In this document: positions 17,150 to 25,841 of the stretch, in pieces
Layout: every line of letters starts with the position of its first letter
How positions within the stretch are numbered: position 1 is the first letter of the stretch
NCBI GenBank assembly: GCA_965200045.1
Contig: OZ241330.1
Span: 1,302,001-1,366,000, forward strand
Reading direction: 5' to 3'
Source of the DNA: Bin25 sp026709415
Lineage (GTDB): Bacteria > Bacteroidota > Bacteroidia > Flavobacteriales > Flavobacteriaceae
Length of the DNA stretch: 64,000 nucleotides
Position numbers and translations under genes: made by a program
The notes under the pieces: model-generated
Databases searched by the model: none
Told to the model about the DNA's origin: nothing
What the model saw: only the letters and a program-made list of their open reading frames with translations

Positions 17150-19291
17150 ATGAATTCATTGAAATGGATATTTACATTGGTACTGATTGCTAGTTTATTA
17201 TTAGGATTGGGGGCTGAAACAAAAAATTCAGATAGTGAAGAACTCTTGATTGAAATTGTTACTAGCGTATTGGATAAATGGCATTATTCGTCAGATGACA
17301 TTGAATTCGATGATGCGTTTTCAGAAAAATTATTTGATGACTTTCTTGAAGAAATTGATGGAAATAAGCAGTGGTTATTAAAAAGTGATATAAGAAATTT
17401 AAATCGATACAAACATCAATTGGATGATGAGCTCCATCAATTAAACATTAGGTTTTTTGATGAAGCTTACCGAATTCTCATGGAAAGGATTGCACTCGTT
17501 GAGGGATTTTATGAAGAATTACTTGAAAAACCTTTTGATTTTTCAAAAGACGAAACGTTTGATTTGGATGCGGACAACATTGATTATGCCAGTTCCATTA
17601 CTGAACTAAAAAATAATTGGCGCAAGCGTAGTAAATTTTACACATTAAATCGCTTTGTTGATAAAAAAGAACAAGAAAAACAGAGCCTAGAAAAAGATGC
17701 GACCTACCAAATCAAGTCTGACGAAATACTAGAAGAAGAGTCACGTGAAACCACCAAAGAAAATCTCGATATTTTGTTCAGTAATTTCAAAGATTTAAAG
17801 AGAAAAAATTGGTTCACGCTTTATGTGAATACATTAGCCAGTCAATTTGATCCTCATACAAACTATTTTGCTCCTGCGGAAAAAGAACGCTTTGATATGG
17901 GCATATCGGGCAAGTACGAAGGCATTGGTGCTAGACTTCAAAAAAGAGATCAAGAAGTCAAAGTCATTGAAGTGATTCTAGGCGGGCCCATTTGGAAAGA
18001 TAATTTATTGGAGGTCGGAGATGTGATTTTGCAAGTCTCTCAAAAAGGAGAGGAGCCAGTCAATATCTCGGGGATGATCCTTGACGATGCTGTTAAACTA
18101 ATCAAAGGGCCCAAAGGCACCCAAGTGATACTGACGGTTCGACGAGTGGATGGGACCATTGAAAAAGTTCCAGTTATTCGAGATCAGGTAGAACTCGAAC
18201 AGACTTACGCCAAGTCTCTTATCATTGAAAGTGATGGGAAAAATTATGGATTGATTGAATTACCTAAATTTTATATTGATTTTAGTGATTCCAATCAGCG
18301 TGATGCAGCGAAAGATGTCGCTATAGAAATCGAACAACTCAAAAAACAAAAGGTACAAGGGATTGTTTTGGATTTAAGAAATAATGGCGGTGGCGCTCTT
18401 CAAACAGCCGTTGAAATGACTGGTTTTTTTATTGAAAAAGGACCAGTTGTACAGGTCAAAAGTACTGGAGGAAAAAAAGAAGTTCTTAAGGATACTGATC
18501 CATCCATTTTATGGGATGGTCCTTTGGTATTACTGGTCAACGAATTTTCGGCTTCAGCCTCTGAAATAGTTGCTGGAGCACTACAAGATTACCAAAGAGC
18601 CATCATCATTGGCAGTTCACAGACGTTTGGCAAAGGAACCGTTCAAAATTTAGTTGATTTAGATCGGGTATTACGCAACCGATCTTCATCAGATCATCTA
18701 GGGGCTTTAAAATTAACAACCGATATGTATTATAGAGTCAATGGAAAATCGACTCAATTAGAAGGTGTCAAAAGCGATATCACCTATATCGATCGTTATG
18801 CTTACCTTGAGATGGGTGAAAAAGATCAAGAAAATCCAATAGCATGGAACTCCATTAATCCAGTGGACTTTGAACCTTTTTCTCATTTAAAAAATCGTGA
18901 GTATGCCATTGAAAGAAGCCGTCGACGATTAGAAGAAAATTCGTATGTTCATTTGATAGAACAACAAGCTCAATGGATTAAGTCCCAGCAGGAAGACAAT
19001 GTGGTTTCGTTGAATTTTGAAGAGTATAACAAGGAAAAGAGTGAAAATCGAGAAATGGCCAAGAAATTTGAAAAACTAGAAGCATTCCGTTCTGACAACA
19101 CATTCGCTTGGTTCCCAGAATTCAATTCGAATTCATCTACGTATAATGCCCAAGAATTCAAAGAAAGAAGAGATCAATGGGTTCAAAGAATTGAATCTGA
19201 TTTTTATATCGATGAAGCGGTTGAAGTGCTTAAGGATTTGAACTCGCCCAATCCCGTCATCCCTATGGTTGCTCAAAATCAAGAACAATAG
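17150..19291 (+). CDS. prc: tail-specific (C-terminal processing) protease, S41A
   Basis: A 713-residue periplasmic serine protease of the Prc/Tsp type that degrades proteins from unstructured C-termini. An N-terminal signal or anchor (WIFTLVLIASLLLGLG) precedes the TSP N-terminal domain, then a PDZ domain around residues 240-340 (KYEGIGARLQ, GDVILQV), and the catalytic core. The Ser/Lys dyad is visible as NEFSASASE near residue 466 and FGKGTVQ about 35 residues later. The C-terminal third is the DUF3340-type helical domain of long Prc proteins. Length matches the family. It stands alone with its own promoter and is followed by the lipoprotein array. Confidence 0.92.
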   Translation: MNSLKWIFTLVLIASLLLGLGAETKNSDSEELLIEIVTSVLDKWHYSSDDIEFDDAFSEKLFDDFLEEIDGNKQWLLKSDIRNLNRYKHQLDDELHQLNIRFFDEAYRILMERIALVEGFYEELLEKPFDFSKDETFDLDADNIDYASSITELKNNWRKRSKFYTLNRFVDKKEQEKQSLEKDATYQIKSDEILEEESRETTKENLDILFSNFKDLKRKNWFTLYVNTLASQFDPHTNYFAPAEKERFDMGISGKYEGIGARLQKRDQEVKVIEVILGGPIWKDNLLEVGDVILQVSQKGEEPVNISGMILDDAVKLIKGPKGTQVILTVRRVDGTIEKVPVIRDQVELEQTYAKSLIIESDGKNYGLIELPKFYIDFSDSNQRDAAKDVAIEIEQLKKQKVQGIVLDLRNNGGGALQTAVEMTGFFIEKGPVVQVKSTGGKKEVLKDTDPSILWDGPLVLLVNEFSASASEIVAGALQDYQRAIIIGSSQTFGKGTVQNLVDLDRVLRNRSSSDHLGALKLTTDMYYRVNGKSTQLEGVKSDITYIDRYAYLEMGEKDQENPIAWNSINPVDFEPFSHLKNREYAIERSRRRLEENSYVHLIEQQAQWIKSQQEDNVVSLNFEEYNKEKSENREMAKKFEKLEAFRSDNTFAWFPEFNSNSSTYNAQEFKERRDQWVQRIESDFYIDEAVEVLKDLNSPNPVIPMVAQNQEQ

Positions 19292-19437
19292 ACACACGCC
19301 ATGTTTAACTCAAGATAGGGGTTCATATACTCCCGTATCTCTAGGCCATGGAACCCTGATGTGATCATTAGTGAGGGGTGTTTTCTCGGTATAAAATTGT
19401 CAATTCTAGATTAAGTTTTACTCGATTCAAATATTTT

Positions 19438-19453
19438 TTGGCACGATATTTGA
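19438..19453 (+). promoter_or_regulatory. sigma-54-like promoter block, array copy 1
   Basis: TTGGCACGATATTTGA is identical in the three array copies. It has TGGCAC, five bases and TTGA, close to the sigma-54 -24/-12 pattern but with GA instead of GC at -12. Alternatively GATATTTG could serve as an imperfect TAnnTTTG element. The leader ATG is 35 bases downstream, right for either reading. Confidence 0.5.
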
Positions 19454-19487
19454 TTTATCTTCAGCCATTACCTAAGAAGGTGTTTGC

Positions 19488-19727
19488 ATGAGTAAAGTAG
19501 TCACTACCCCCCCCGAAAATTCTGTAGATAGCCTCTCTGCTAGCGCCCTTTGGCCTAGCCTCCACCCACCTTTTTTCTTTTTTTCTGTTTTCCCGTTGCT
19601 GAAATGGGGTTGGGATGTATTTCATCTCAACGCTCCGGCGCTGCCGCCATTCCTTTCAGTGGATGGGAATTTTTATTTCCACGGCATAAACAACACTAAT
19701 AATAATCAAAAAATGTTTTTTTTATGA
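19488..19727 (+). CDS. leader reading frame of array copy 1, open through an 8-C tract
   Basis: A 79-codon frame begins at ATG 19488. It runs through eight C at 19507-19514 (codons ACC CCC CCC), continues with a Phe-rich stretch (PPFFFFSVFPLLKWGWD), and ends QKMFFL with TGA at 19725-19727. That stop overlaps the lipoprotein ATG at 19724 (ATGA), so ribosomes finishing the leader are placed on the lipoprotein start. Equivalent frames precede copies 2 and 3 but are shifted by a ninth C. Apart from the C tract, length differences between leaders are multiples of three (80, 81 and 82 codons including stop with 8 C), which supports translation. The peptide matches no family known to me and may matter mainly by being translated. 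No Shine-Dalgarno stands before the lipoprotein ATG, as usual in this phylum. Confidence 0.6.
   Translation: MSKVVTTPPENSVDSLSASALWPSLHPPFFFFSVFPLLKWGWDVFHLNAPALPPFLSVDGNFYFHGINNTNNNQKMFFL
19507..19514 (+). repeat. poly-C tract, 8 C (leader copy 1)
   Basis: Homopolymer inside the seventh to ninth leader codons. The equivalent tracts in copies 2 and 3 have 9 C. Eight C keeps the leader in the frame that reaches the lipoprotein start. Confidence 0.8.
19609..19631 (+). promoter_or_regulatory. hairpin in leader, copy 1
   Basis: GTTGGGATG (19609-19617) pairs with CATCTCAAC (19623-19631) around a five-base loop, with one G-T pair. A similar stem with an eight-base loop is kept in the other two leaders. 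It may shape leader translation. Confidence 0.4.
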
Positions 19728-22700
19728 AAAGAATTTTTATTCTATTGGCCGCAGTCGCTGTAGTGGCGGCGGGCTGTAAAAATTATGATGACCGCTTTGA
19801 CGACCTCAACAGTCAGATAGGGGCATTAAACACTCAGGTGACGGCCCTGCAAGGGGTGGCCTCTCAGGTGACAGCAATCGATACGGAGATTAAAAATATT
19901 CGCCAGAGCATTCAAGGCGATATCCAAACCGCGGTGGCTGGTGTGAGCACGACTTTGGGCAATAATTTACAAACCGCCCAGACGGCGCTCAATGCGGAAA
20001 TTACCAAATTGCAGACGGCCTTGAATCAGGCAGCCGCCAACAGTTTGTCTCAAGAAGATATCGACCAGTTAAAGGCCGATTTAGCCGCGGCTCAAAAAAC
20101 GGCTTTAGATACGGCTGTAAAAGGTCTTCAAGACAAGGTGACCGCCTTAGAGACGGCCTTGGCGGAGGCGGCAAAAAACAACTTGTCTCAAGCCGATATC
20201 GACCAGCTAAAGGCCGATTTAGCGAAGACTCAAAAAGAGGCCTTAGATAAGGCTTTAGAAGGGCTTCAAACCAAGCTCGCCGAAATAGAAACGGCGATCG
20301 AGGACGGGGATGCGGTGCCTTCTGAGTTAACGGAGCAATTAGAGGATATTAAAGAGGCGTTGGATGAATCCATCAGTCGTGCTGGATTCTATACAGAGAC
20401 GGTCGACATTACCACCAACGGAAAGTGGAAGTTTTTCGCAGAACGATTACCCAATGTGCAGGAATTCAGTGGCGATTTCATCATCAATACCGAAAAATTG
20501 TCCGACGAAAATATCGATGCGTTGATTGCCTGGGTCGCCAAGATTCAGCTCATCACGGCGGATTTGACCATCACGCATGACGATGACGCTGAAGACAAAG
20601 TCATCAAGTTCGCCGCCTTGACGACTGTGGAGACCTTGAATGATGGCCAACCGCATGCTCATTATCCTGAATTAACGTCCGTGGACACCATCCATTTGAA
20701 TAGTGAGGATAAGAACAACGACAACGAGTTTGTAACGGAAACCGTCAAATTCCCTAAACTCGAGCAAACCGTCTTTGCCGGGAATAAGATTCATTTGCCC
20801 AAGGCGGAAGAACTCGACTTAAGTGCCCTTTTAGAGTATGAAAGTAATCTTGACATTGAATTGGATGGCGGCAAGTTGGACTTGTCTTCGCTCCAGGAAA
20901 TCCATAATGGGGAGCGCAGTGAAAGAGCCCAATCGTTAACCATTACAGACGTCGACGAGGTGCATCTGGAGGCCTTAACCAAAGTGGAGGAATTAACGGT
21001 CGAAGATGTGGAGACACTGAAGGCCCCGAAAATCACCGATGGGGATTTGACCATTAATGAAAATGTCGAAAAAGTCGATGTGGCCACCGCTGAGGGGGCG
21101 CACATTGAAAAACTCACCTTAGGCGATGGCAGTAAAGAGGATATCGAGGAATTAAAAATCGGTGGGGACCCTAAAAAAACCGAAATTGAGATCAAAGATG
21201 CTGGGAACCAATTGGAAGTGGTTCATATTCACGGCGCTAAAAAAGTCGAGATCACTAGTGCAGGGGGTCTTGATGAATTGGTGACCGCAAGAACGATTGT
21301 GGAATTCACGCTCAACGCTTCAGGGCTCAACGGAGATCTCGTCTTGGGACACCAAAGTGGCCCGAAGAGTGTTTTGGAAATCCTTTACAACGAGGATATT
21401 ACTTCGCTGACCGCCGATAAGGTGAATGAATTGAAAGTCTTAGGCATCAAAGGCAATCACGATTTGGAAAAAATCAGTTTTGCCGCCTTGAAAAAAGGGA
21501 GTGCCCAGAGTTTTGGGAAGCCCAATTGGAAAGACGGGGATGCCGTGGTGATTGGCGGAACACAATATGATAACAGTGAATCAGGAGCGGATGGTAACTA
21601 TTTGGCAAAAGACCGCAACAACTTGAAAGCCGATGTGATTCATTTAGCGGTGTCAGGGAATGGACCCAATGCCCAAGACGGGGAGATCAGTGATGCCTCG
21701 GGGATTGCGGCATTAGAAGATTTTCTAAAGCATGCCACGATCCGAAGAGCGGTGGTGTCCTATGATGGCGTCGAGTCGTTTAGAAGAACGGGGTTAGACA
21801 GTGAGAAAGCAGAAGAAATCGAATCCAACCGGGATGGGACGGATTTAATCTTGGTTCGTAAAGGGCTGAAAGGAGCCGTCACATCATCGGGGCAAGCCAA
21901 ACGCGTGTTTTTGGTGGATACGAGTGGGAATGGTTTTCCCTCAGCAGATGCTGTCGATCTCCAAATCGGTGTCAATGGATTGGAAGACTTTAGTGATTTT
22001 CACCGAGACATTGATTTATCAGTAGGTGGTTCGGTCAATAACCATGTGAATGAGATCAATGATGAAGAGATCAAAAAGTACTTCGATACCAATAACGTCC
22101 TCATCCACGCCGAAGCGGGGGGACATCCGACGGGACTTATCCGATTTAAAAACATCGCAGATGGTGACAATTTAACAGGGACCAATACGGGAACGATTAC
22201 ATTAACCATTGGTAAAGGAACTGGTGCTTATTCCAATACCGTCACGCTATTTGACGTTGATGATGATACGAGTACAGAAACCACAGACGATGATGAATTA
22301 CCCGATCCCAAGCCATTTTCTTCTGACAACAAGAAGGCTATCACCTATGTGGATTCGAATAGTAACACATTGTTAGCAGACATCGCAGAGGCATTGATTC
22401 ATGCTTTTCCTCCTTTTCCTCAGGATGATGGTACAGTAGATGCTGTCGGTACTGCTGATGGGCAACGGCCTGATGTCGCGCAACATGTACCCTATGGCAT
22501 TACAGATCGACATGATACAGGGGGACAAAATAACACTGAAACGGCTATTGTCGGGGTGTTGGACGCACAACGCATTGCGGCTAATATTGATGTGATAATT
22601 GATAATAAAATAAAAGGGGGAAATGCGGGAACGATTCTAAAAGTTGCCAGTGGCAAGAATGCCAAAATAAGGCAAGTCAACATCAAAAACAATCCCAATA

Positions 22701-23008
22701 CGATTCAGATTACGTTGACCTCCAAAGTGGCTGGTAAAGACGAGAGCACCATTGGCGTTCCCATTGTCGAACCAAGTACCGATAGCGGCTCCGATGGAAA
22801 TGATGATGTAGATTTTGCCTTACCACCATCAAATACCTCAACGACGCCTGGAGCCTATGTGTATCGAGGAACGGCTACCGGGGGTAATAGCAAAGAATTA
22901 CCTATTGCGGAGACCAATCCTAGAAGATCGTCGTTACCCAAGGTGGGAACGGATCAGACCGATACCGGGCAAGGGGATAAAGATCTAAACCGACTCGGCT
23001 GGTTGTAA
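19724..23008 (+). CDS. large surface lipoprotein, array copy 1
   Basis: A 1,094-residue predicted lipoprotein. The signal peptide ends in AAVAVVAAGC, making Cys18 the lipidated residue. It is followed by KNYDDRFDDLN and about 190 residues of coiled coil built from repeating Leu/Ala/Gln heptads with two near-identical segments (about residues 109-140 and 147-180, each SQEDIDQLKADL-like). The middle (about 220-640) has LRR- or beta-solenoid-like alternating strands (KFPKLEQTVFAGNKIHLP, LEALTKVEELTVEDVE). The last 350 residues are Asp/Asn/Gly-rich beta domains ending DLNRLGWL. The design suggests a stalk and a surface-exposed head. Copies 2 and 3 share the ends but diverge inside. This copy has the leader in the coupled state. 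GC content and codon use look higher than in the flanking genes, suggesting acquisition. The ligand is unknown. Confidence 0.8.
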   Translation: MKRIFILLAAVAVVAAGCKNYDDRFDDLNSQIGALNTQVTALQGVASQVTAIDTEIKNIRQSIQGDIQTAVAGVSTTLGNNLQTAQTALNAEITKLQTALNQAAANSLSQEDIDQLKADLAAAQKTALDTAVKGLQDKVTALETALAEAAKNNLSQADIDQLKADLAKTQKEALDKALEGLQTKLAEIETAIEDGDAVPSELTEQLEDIKEALDESISRAGFYTETVDITTNGKWKFFAERLPNVQEFSGDFIINTEKLSDENIDALIAWVAKIQLITADLTITHDDDAEDKVIKFAALTTVETLNDGQPHAHYPELTSVDTIHLNSEDKNNDNEFVTETVKFPKLEQTVFAGNKIHLPKAEELDLSALLEYESNLDIELDGGKLDLSSLQEIHNGERSERAQSLTITDVDEVHLEALTKVEELTVEDVETLKAPKITDGDLTINENVEKVDVATAEGAHIEKLTLGDGSKEDIEELKIGGDPKKTEIEIKDAGNQLEVVHIHGAKKVEITSAGGLDELVTARTIVEFTLNASGLNGDLVLGHQSGPKSVLEILYNEDITSLTADKVNELKVLGIKGNHDLEKISFAALKKGSAQSFGKPNWKDGDAVVIGGTQYDNSESGADGNYLAKDRNNLKADVIHLAVSGNGPNAQDGEISDASGIAALEDFLKHATIRRAVVSYDGVESFRRTGLDSEKAEEIESNRDGTDLILVRKGLKGAVTSSGQAKRVFLVDTSGNGFPSADAVDLQIGVNGLEDFSDFHRDIDLSVGGSVNNHVNEINDEEIKKYFDTNNVLIHAEAGGHPTGLIRFKNIADGDNLTGTNTGTITLTIGKGTGAYSNTVTLFDVDDDTSTETTDDDELPDPKPFSSDNKKAITYVDSNSNTLLADIAEALIHAFPPFPQDDGTVDAVGTADGQRPDVAQHVPYGITDRHDTGGQNNTETAIVGVLDAQRIAANIDVIIDNKIKGGNAGTILKVASGKNAKIRQVNIKNNPNTIQITLTSKVAGKDESTIGVPIVEPSTDSGSDGNDDVDFALPPSNTSTTPGAYVYRGTATGGNSKELPIAETNPRRSSLPKVGTDQTDTGQGDKDLNRLGWL

Positions 23009-23028
23009 TCCACGAAAAGAATCATGAA

Positions 23029-23125
23029 TGAAAGTCCCTTTGGCTATTCTTTTAGTTGAAAATAAATTAAGATTTTATATTGGTTAATCATAACATTTTC
23101 ATGGAAAGGGGCTTTCATTTTTAGC
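23029..23125 (+). repeat. long imperfect inverted repeat after copy 1
   Basis: GAATGAAAGTCCCTTTGGC near 23029 pairs imperfectly with the reverse complement of the segment ending GGGGCTTTCATTT near 23120, around an AT-rich 60-base interior. The same structure follows copies 2 and 3. It may be an mRNA 3' structure or a recombination relic. Confidence 0.4.
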
Positions 23126-23128
23126 ATC

Positions 23129-23156
23129 AAACCCTCCCCAATGGGGAGGGTTTTTT
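23129..23156 (+). terminator. intrinsic terminator of array copy 1
   Basis: ACCCTCCCC-aat-GGGGAGGGT is a strong GC stem with a three- to four-base loop, followed by six T. The equivalent hairpins end copies 2 and 3. Confidence 0.85.
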
Positions 23157-23269
23157 AGTTTACACTAGATCTGAAATTTAGCGGGCGTTTGTCTTTTAAA
23201 GCTGAAATAGGCCAAAAAGTCTAACATTTTCCTCATGGATCTCCTTTTGTTATAGGGACTTTGTTCTCA

Positions 23270-24320
23270 ATTGATAGGCAGTGTCAATATGTTGCTATTA
23301 TGTCTATCCGTGGAAGATGATTCCATACCGACAAAAAAGGGGGTTATCCATAGCCTCTGTGAATCCAAACGAGTCCATGCCATCGCGGATCACAAACATA
23401 AGTCCCCAAGACCCATACGTTCGACGAAGACTGACTGTCCTTAAAAGCAGTCGAAGATTTTGGATTTGTTACACTTATGAAAGAGATAACTACCAACAAA
23501 AAAGGTTCTACCACGGAAGTTGTGGATACAGATTTAAGTCTCCATTGGAGAATAGGACGGTTACTATCAAGCTTTTGATAGTCTCGAACAATGGCCTTGA
23601 TCTCTTGAATTAAATAGATGTCAGATTTGGTGATGGTTTTGATGAGCTTTCTCTTTTCTTTTGGAAATGAATAGCTCAAAAGGTTTTGGACATAGGTGGT
23701 TTGTTGTCCATCCAATAGATCAAGAACCGTATCCTGGGTTGGACCGCTGAGAATTGGGGTACAACCATGTCCTTTTTTGATGGCTTTTTCATCCTAACGG
23801 ATAGGCAATGGAGGGACATTGGAACGCTATTTCAAGCTACGGCACACTTTAAAGATGTCATAGATGGCCTGAAAATCGCCACGTAATAGCTTGGCTGGTT
23901 TGGTTTCTCGTTTCCAAAAGCAGACCAATGGCCCATATTTCAAACCAATAGATGGCCCAATGGATGCCATTTGCCCAGGGAACAACCATCGTCTAGACAC
24001 CCACAAAAGATGGGAGGAGAGGTATCCGACATGAATCCAAACACTTAAATTGCCATCCATCCAAATGAAGTCAGACAGGCTTCTGACGATGATTCTCAGT
24101 TGATCTTTTTTCGCCAGTGTCAGGGCATACCACGTGGTCACCAACATGAGAAAAAAAACACATGAATGTCCTTTTGGCGATCGTCAACAAAAAGGTCATC
24201 GACCGGCCATGAATCCCCAATCTTTAAGATCGATTCAAAAAATGGTATCTGCTTTCTTCATCAAACCATGAATGATTGGATTAAAGATAAACCCAACCAC
24301 AACTTTCGTAGTAAAACCAA
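23270..24320 (-). pseudogene. decayed ISL3-type transposase debris, spacer 1
   Basis: This part of spacer 1 is homologous to the 29.34-30.66 kb part of spacer 2, where an ISL3-family transposase can be recognised. Here only short broken minus-strand frames remain (for example one with LSDFIWMDGNLSVWIHV, which fits the zinc-finger end of ISL3 transposases). It is shorter than its partner, so an internal deletion is likely. No functional protein can be made. Confidence 0.55.
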
Positions 24321-24321
24321 T

Positions 24322-25438
24322 GCCATGTTCAACTATCTAGTGCAACATGAGCCCATGTTGATTTTATCTTTCCAATGGGGCTAAGGTAATCCAATTGACG
24401 AACGCCTCTGTGATTTATTTTATCTTCAATGATTTGTATTTCTTGGTTGGTATCATCATCCATGCTCTCCCCCTTGATGAACCACCGTCTCAGGATGCCG
24501 ATTCGGTTTTCAACGGTTCCTTTTTCCTGGGATGAATACGGTCTGGTAAAGTACGTTTCGATGCCGAACGGCTGCTTGATGAGATGGTGTTTGGCCAATT
24601 CTAATCCATGATCAAAGGGGATGGTTTTCATCAGCTGAGGGCCGATTTCTCTGATGTTCTCGATGACCGCTTGAACGACGGGCGTGGCCCCTTTGCTCGG
24701 TAGCTTTTGAATCTTGGTGTATCGACTGGCTCTATCGGTCAATACGAATAAGGGACATCCAGTTTTGCTCCCAATCATCAAATCCGCTTCAAAATCGCCA
24801 AAGCGGACACGCTCTTCCACAATGGCTGGACGCTGATCCATCGATTGACGATCTGGGATACCCCCTCTGTTTCCCTGGTCGTTCCCACGCTGACGTCTTC
24901 TTTTGGCATGACGTCAATAGAGATACCACCGTTTGTAAGGAGCATCGATGGTCTTGTGACTCCGCTTCATGGTCCATCACCAGCGATCGATACGTTCTAT
25001 CGAAACGCCCGCCATCCCATGCGTCTTCCAATAGGCAGCGATCAGTTCAGGGCTCCAACGCTCTTCCACCATCAAGCGTTTGATTTCTTCTTGGAGTGCC
25101 CGAGTCCACTTGATCCGACGGGGTTTCCCCTTTTCTCTCTGGACCGCTTTCCGTTGTGCTGTATCAGCTTGGTAACCCCCTTTGTCTTGACCTTTTTTGA
25201 CGGTATGACGGCCTCGTTCTCTCCATACGGTCGTCCGATGAACTCCTCATTCTTCGGCCATGGCTCGATTGGAAAGCCCTTGATGAAGGAGTGCCTCCAA
25301 TATGTCCCTTTGTTCTCGGTTGAGTTTTCGATATTTCATATTTAGTTGTTTTTGAAACGTCACAATGAAACCTTATAACTGCTCCAGCCAATCCTTTGGC
25401 TGGGGTCGTTCATGTTGCACTAGATAGTTGAACATGGC
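24322..25438. mobile_element. IS30-family insertion sequence (degenerate)
   Basis: A 1,117-base element bounded by a perfect 29-base inverted repeat (24322-24350 against 25410-25438), starting GCCATGTTCAACTATC. It is flanked by a duplicated AAT. The homologous spacer 2 keeps the empty site: GTAAAACCAAT continues directly into AGTTTAGGG near 30679-30698. The IS therefore entered after the array unit was duplicated. Its transposase gene is broken. Confidence 0.85.
24329..25339 (-). pseudogene. IS30-family transposase, interrupted
   Basis: Fragments in successive frames assemble into a normal IS30 transposase. The N-terminal helix-turn-helix MKYRKLNREQRDILEALL starts at 25339 and is followed by a stop after AMAEE. 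A middle part (RRIKWTRALQEEIKRLM) is followed by further breaks near 24.85-24.95 kb. The DDE catalytic domain has VRFGDFEADLMIG, TIPFDHGLELAKHH, YFTRPYSSQEKGTVENR and IGILRRWF. The DDE acidic residues are still visible, but at least two disruptions prevent a full protein. Without selection it is a fossil; the element could only move if helped in trans. Confidence 0.8.
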
Positions 25439-25552
25439 AATAGTTTAGGGTAAAAATAAATGGAGTTTATGTTTTATTTGTCGAAAGAGCACACTTTCAA
25501 ATAGATTTATCTTTGAATTGCAATCATTTTATAGAGACGTTTCATATCCTAA

Positions 25553-25568
25553 TTGGCACGATATTTGA
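25553..25568 (+). promoter_or_regulatory. sigma-54-like promoter block, array copy 2
   Basis: Same TTGGCACGATATTTGA block as copy 1; the leader ATG at 25602 is 34 bases downstream. Flanking bases differ between copies while the block is unchanged, which suggests selection. Confidence 0.5.
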
Positions 25569-25601
25569 AGCACTCACATCGTTACCTCAACCGGTGTTGA
25601 C

Positions 25602-25658
25602 ATGTGTAAAGTAGTAGCTACCCCCCCCCGAAAATTCTGTAAACTGCTCTGGTTCTAG
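25602..25658 (+). CDS. leader of array copy 2, truncated by a 9-C tract
   Basis: ATG at 25602 is followed by CKVVAT and then nine C at 25621-25629. The extra C moves the frame, giving a stop (TAG) at 25656-25658 after 18 codons. With eight C the frame would stay open for 80 codons to the TGA at 25843-25845 overlapping the lipoprotein ATG at 25842, and would encode a peptide clearly related to leader 1 (SVFPLLRWGWDVVFH, ending NNNQKMFFL). I read this as the uncoupled state of a slippage switch. Confidence 0.55.
   Translation: MCKVVATPPRKFCKLLWF
25621..25629 (+). repeat. poly-C tract, 9 C (leader copy 2)
   Basis: One C longer than in copy 1. It puts the leader out of the frame that leads to the lipoprotein start. 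Confidence 0.8.
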
Positions 25659-25723
25659 CGCCTTTTGGCCTAGCCTTCACTCACCTTTTTTCTTTTTTTC
25701 TGTTTTCCCGTTGCTGAGATGGG

Positions 25724-25749
25724 GTTGGGATGTGGTGTTTCATCCCAAC
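25724..25749 (+). promoter_or_regulatory. hairpin in leader, copy 2
   Basis: GTTGGGATG pairs perfectly with CATCCCAAC around an eight-base loop. It is inside the potential long leader frame. Confidence 0.45.
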
Positions 25750-25841
25750 GCTCATGTGGTGTATCCATTCCTTTCAGGCGATGGGCCTATTGATTTTCTC
25801 GGCATCAACATTACTAATAATAATCAAAAAATGTTTTTTTT

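Noticed and set aside
20447..20662. Minus-strand reading frames inside the three lipoprotein genes
   Set aside because: They lie antisense to clear coding sequence, have no homology-like motifs, and arise from the skewed codon use of the coiled-coil and acidic regions.
23827..24147. Intact small protein genes in the spacers between lipoprotein genes
   Set aside because: The frames match displaced pieces of ISL3 or IS30 transposases and are broken or differ in frame between the two homologous spacers.
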